Part shown: one piece after another, positions 61,277 to 64,000 of the stretch | How positions within the stretch are numbered: position 1 is the stretch's first letter | Layout: each line of letters starts with the position of its first letter | Assembly (NCBI GenBank): GCA_016271365.2 | Contig: JADMNL010000028.1 | Coordinates: forward strand, 55,198,001-55,262,000 | Length of the DNA: 64,000 nucleotides | Direction of reading: 5' to 3' | DNA from: Neoceratodus forsteri | Taxonomy: Eukaryota; Chordata; Ceratodontiformes; Ceratodontidae | Notes under the pieces: model-generated | Told to the model about the DNA's origin: nothing | The model's database searches: none | Seen by the model: only the letters and a program-made list of their open reading frames with translations | Translations under genes and position numbers: made by a program

Positions 61277-62308
61277 CTACTTAGGGAATAGGCTCTGAAG
61301 CACAGCTGTGCCAAACCGAGCATCTTTCCTGGCCTGGACATCCAGGGAGTAATGCTTGGTGAAAGTGTGTACCATTTTCGAGGTAGCTGCTTGACATATC
61401 TCTAAGATAGGGATGTCTCTGGCAGCAGCTCGAGACGTGGCTGTACCTCTGGTAGAATGAGCCCTCAGGCCAGGGGGGGGAACTTTACCCAGTTTCTGAT
61501 AACAAAATTGGATACAAGAGACAATCCACCTGGCAATTGATCTCTTAGTGGCAGGTGTCCTTTTCCACCTCACCATAAGTGAGAAAAAGCTGGAGGATTT
61601 GAACCTGTGACCCTTGGTACGTTCTATATAGTAACTTAGGGCCCTCTTGATGTCTAAACTGTGCAATCTCCTCTCACCAGAGGAGGAATGTTCAGTGAAA
61701 AACACTGGAAGGGAGATAGATTGATTAAGATGGAAATCTGAAACCACCTTAGGCAAAAACTTCCTGTTAGTCCTGAGGACTACCTTATCCCTGTGGAAAG
61801 AAATAAAGTCAGTTTCTACTGACAAGGCTTGCAACTCACTTATGCGCCTGGCAGAAGTGATAGCCACTAGGAAAATAGTTTTCCAAGTTAAGTACTTAAG
61901 CTCTGCAGAAGACAGAGGTTCAAAAGGGGGTTGCATTAACTGGGCAATGCAAACATTAAGGTCCCAGGCAGGGGCCGGATCCCTAAAAGGTGGATTAGTA
62001 TGAAGTAATCCTTTAAAAAACTTGGAAAATACAGGGTGAGCGGAAAGAGAGGAGGGCTTTCCTGCTGAAACAAAAGCAGAGACAGCTGCCAAATGTACTT
62101 TCAGGGTAGCTGGTCTCAGGCCCAAAGAATTAAGATGGACCATATAGTCCAAAACAATGGACAAATCAGCAGATTCCGGGGAAATATGTTTCCCAGAACA
62201 CCAAATGGAAAACCTTTTCCACTTAGAATTATAAGTAGCCCTAGTGGAAGGCTTCCTAGAAGCCTTTAGGATTTCAAGAACACCCTGAGAAAGGTGTGAG
62301 GTCAGCAA
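61277..62308 (-). CDS. DIRS tyrosine recombinase, intact
   Basis: An uninterrupted 343-codon frame covering core-binding and catalytic domains. It starts LTSHLSQGVLEILKAS and continues with RATYNSKWKRFSIWCSGKHI and LKVHLAAVSAFVSAGKPSS. The catalytic Arg is in VAITSARRISEL (about residue 175), the HxxR box in GLRAHSTRGTATS (about residue 285) and the tyrosine in FTKHYSLDVQAR (about residue 325). It ends LQSLFPK-stop, the same end as in the other DIRS copies. The real start is probably upstream in the overlap with the RNase H frame. All expected residues are present, so it could be functional. Confidence 0.93.
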   Translation of the reverse strand: MLTSHLSQGVLEILKASRKPSTRATYNSKWKRFSIWCSGKHISPESADLSIVLDYMVHLNSLGLRPATLKVHLAAVSAFVSAGKPSSLSAHPVFSKFFKGLLHTNPPFRDPAPAWDLNVCIAQLMQPPFEPLSSAELKYLTWKTIFLVAITSARRISELQALSVETDFISFHRDKVVLRTNRKFLPKVVSDFHLNQSISLPVFFTEHSSSGERRLHSLDIKRALSYYIERTKGHRFKSSSFFSLMVRWKRTPATKRSIARWIVSCIQFCYQKLGKVPPPGLRAHSTRGTATSRAAARDIPILEICQAATSKMVHTFTKHYSLDVQARKDARFGTAVLQSLFPK

Positions 62309-64000
62309 ATTCTAACTCCTCAAGAGCCAGGCCTTGAGGTTGAGGGATTTGAGGTTCGATACCAAACTCTCCCTGGGCACAGGTTAACAGGTTGTGATTC
62401 CTGGGAGACGCAGGGGAAGATGGGCTGTTAGGGACAGAAGGAGTGGGTACCAGGGCTGTCTGGCCCAATCTGGGGCAATCAGAATCACCCTGCAAGGCTG
62501 GGATCTGATTTTGACTAGCACTTGAATAGAGAGGGAAGGGGAAAGGCATAAAGAAACTTCCTTCCCAATCTAGGAGAAAGGCATCCAGGGGACTGAGCCC
62601 AACACTGGGGCCTGCAACAGAACAGTGGAAGTTGGTGATTGTCTGGGGCTGCAAAAGATCTATCTGAGGGGTGCCCACTTGGCAAAACTATCCCCAGTAC
62701 TTGAGGATCCAGAGACCATTCGTGATGGCCTTGGGAAATCCTGCTGAGAGCATCTGCCAGGACATTGTCCTTTCCTGGAAGGTGAACTGCTATGAGGGAA
62801 GTGTTCAGGAATAGGCCAGAGACCACAACTTCATTGCCTCGGTGCACAAGGCCGAAGACCGAGTGCCCCCCTGCTTGTTGATGTACCACATTGTTGTGGT
62901 GTTGTCTGTTCTGACTTGTACCACTTTGTTTTGAACAGATGCAGAAAACACTTGAAGTGCTAAAAAGACAGCTCAGAGTTCCAGCAAATTGATGTGGAGC
63001 AGAGATTCCTGAGGGGACCACACTCCCTGAGTGGAGAGATCGCCCATGTGGGCTCCTCACCCCAGGAGGGAAGCATCCATAGTGAGGGTCAAGGAGTGAG
63101 ACAGAGGAATGAAGGGGAACCCCAGTCTTAAATTGTTCTGATCCTGCCACCACTGGAGGATCTGGATCAGGGTTCGGGTCACTGGGACCAACTTGGAAAG
63201 GGGGTCTCTTTTCTGAGACCAAAAGGCTCTCAAGTGAAACTGAATGTCCCTCATCTGAAATCTTGCTCCTTGCACTACAGCTGTGGACGCAGCCATGTGT
63301 CCCAGGAGCTGCAAAAAGTGTCTTGCTGGTCGAGAGACCTGCAGAGTGAAGGAGGAGGCCACAGCCACCAAGTTCCTTACCCTCTCTAAGGGTAGGAAGG
63401 CTCTGGCCTGCTTTGTGTCCAATTCTGCACCTATGAAGGTGAGCACCTGAACTGGTTCCAGAACTGACTTTGGAAGACTGAGCAAGAAGCCCAGGGAGGT
63501 GAGCAGCTGCTGGGTAACTTGCAGGTGAGATTTGACCTGTTCTGGGGACTGGCCTACAATAAGCCAGTTGTCCAGATAGGGAAAGACAGCAATCCTTTGC
63601 CTTCTTAAATGAGCAACTGCTACTGCCAGACATTTTGTGAATACCCTTGGGGCAGAGGTGAGGCTGAAGGCATTGCTCTGAACTGGTAGTGACCTGAGGG
63701 CAGTTCGAATCTGAGGTACTTTGGTGGGAGCTTCTGATTAGGACGTGAAATAGGCATCCTTGACGTCCAGGGAGGCTAGCCAGTCCCTGGCCTTAGAGAG
63801 GGTAAAATCATTGCCAGAGTTACCATTCTGAACTTTGGTTTCAAAAGGTGTTTGTTCAGATATCTCAGGTCTAAAATGGGCCACCATTCTCCTGTCTTTT
63901 TTGGGGAAAGGAAATATCTGGAGTACAGACCCTTGCCCTGGTGTGGGGAGAAACCCTTTCTACAGCTCTGAGAGCCAGGAGGGTTGAGACTTCTGTTTCT
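62274..64000 (-). pseudogene. DIRS reverse transcriptase/RNase H, frameshifted and incomplete
   Basis: From the window end down come RT blocks in pieces (the segment before YLDD near 63560-63900) and the thumb and RNase H start in one frame (63485-63057: LTFIGAELDTKQARAFL, HFLQLLGHMAASTAVVQ, LTLTMDASLLG, where TDAS is MDAS). Later RNase H follows in another frame (LPGKDNVLADALSRISQGHH, 62760), then the tail with QIDLLQPQTITNFHCSVAG (62674). Several small deletions shift the frame. The catalytic TDAS to MDAS keeps the Asp. It needs the intact RT/RNase H of another copy. Confidence 0.85.

Larger units (their letters stand above)
60664..64000 (-). mobile_element. DIRS retrotransposon, 3' two thirds, antisense, runs off the window
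   Basis: Same family as 47083-52720. The terminal repeat is at 60664-60905 (TTACTCACCTTAGTAATGTT, GCTGCTCCGGAGGTGAAAGA-type), the internal complementary region at 61138-61245, the recombinase at 62308-61277, and RNase H/RT from 62274 to the window end. It is less damaged than the other copy and the recombinase is open. The 5' part (gag and 5' terminal repeat) lies beyond 64000. Confidence 0.9.

Overview
This window looks like intronic sequence from a large, repeat-rich vertebrate genome. DIRS tyrosine-recombinase retrotransposons, CR1-like, L2-like and Tx1/L1-like LINEs, tRNA-derived SINEs including a V-SINE-type core, and small DNA transposons occur together, with no sign of prokaryotic gene organisation. 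The mix, rich in DIRS and CR1 with no obvious Gypsy or ERV pol, suggests an amphibian (a caecilian is my favoured guess) or another large-genome vertebrate such as a lungfish or coelacanth. That placement is inference.

Host component: three short plus-strand exons (3111-3175, 19599-19674, 32149-32417) have splice sites and matching codon phases. They would make part of a coiled-coil, acidic protein that I cannot name. The last exon is three tandem copies of an 84-bp (28-residue) unit. Almost everything else is transposable-element sequence in the introns.

Layout. 1-2440: 3' part of a decayed forward DIRS. 3235-7380: two decayed antisense CR1 copies with a hAT-like MITE. 7515-7875: diverged tandem repeat. 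7904-8153: 5' half of a V-SINE, cut by an antisense Tx1-like LINE (8154-14630) that carries its own SINE. 14635-15193: DIRS 5' end, then CR1. 16775-17440: first copy of 'family X', a repeat family described here. 20987-21337: 43-bp minisatellite. 21795-28475: two DIRS fragments joined by CR1, the second split by a 2.1-kb TIR element. 28570-31865: largest family X copy, with a tandem array of GC-rich hairpins and a ~290-bp tandem array. 32475-42535: one antisense CR1 carrying an 18 x 30 bp minisatellite, a SINE, a nearly complete DIRS (33859-38972) and another LINE. 42540-43882: Tx1 5' end abutting a V-SINE 3' half. 45148-56815: one forward CR1 broken by a SINE, an L2, a DIRS (47083-52720), a family X copy (52720-54215) and a 270-bp insert. 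57967-60143: foldback element with ~390-bp terminal inverted repeats. 60270-60630: degenerate hexanucleotide array. 60664-64000: young DIRS cut by the window edge, with an intact recombinase.

Most interesting signals: (1) family X, four related copies built from palindromic tandem arrays and hairpin arrays without a recognisable protein; (2) two Tx1-like LINE copies whose junctions fall at the same point of a V-SINE, suggesting site-specific targeting; (3) a 2.1-kb insertion with 10-bp TIRs and a TA duplication, whose removal restores the reading frame of the interrupted recombinase; (4) the foldback element; (5) the repeat-bearing host exon.
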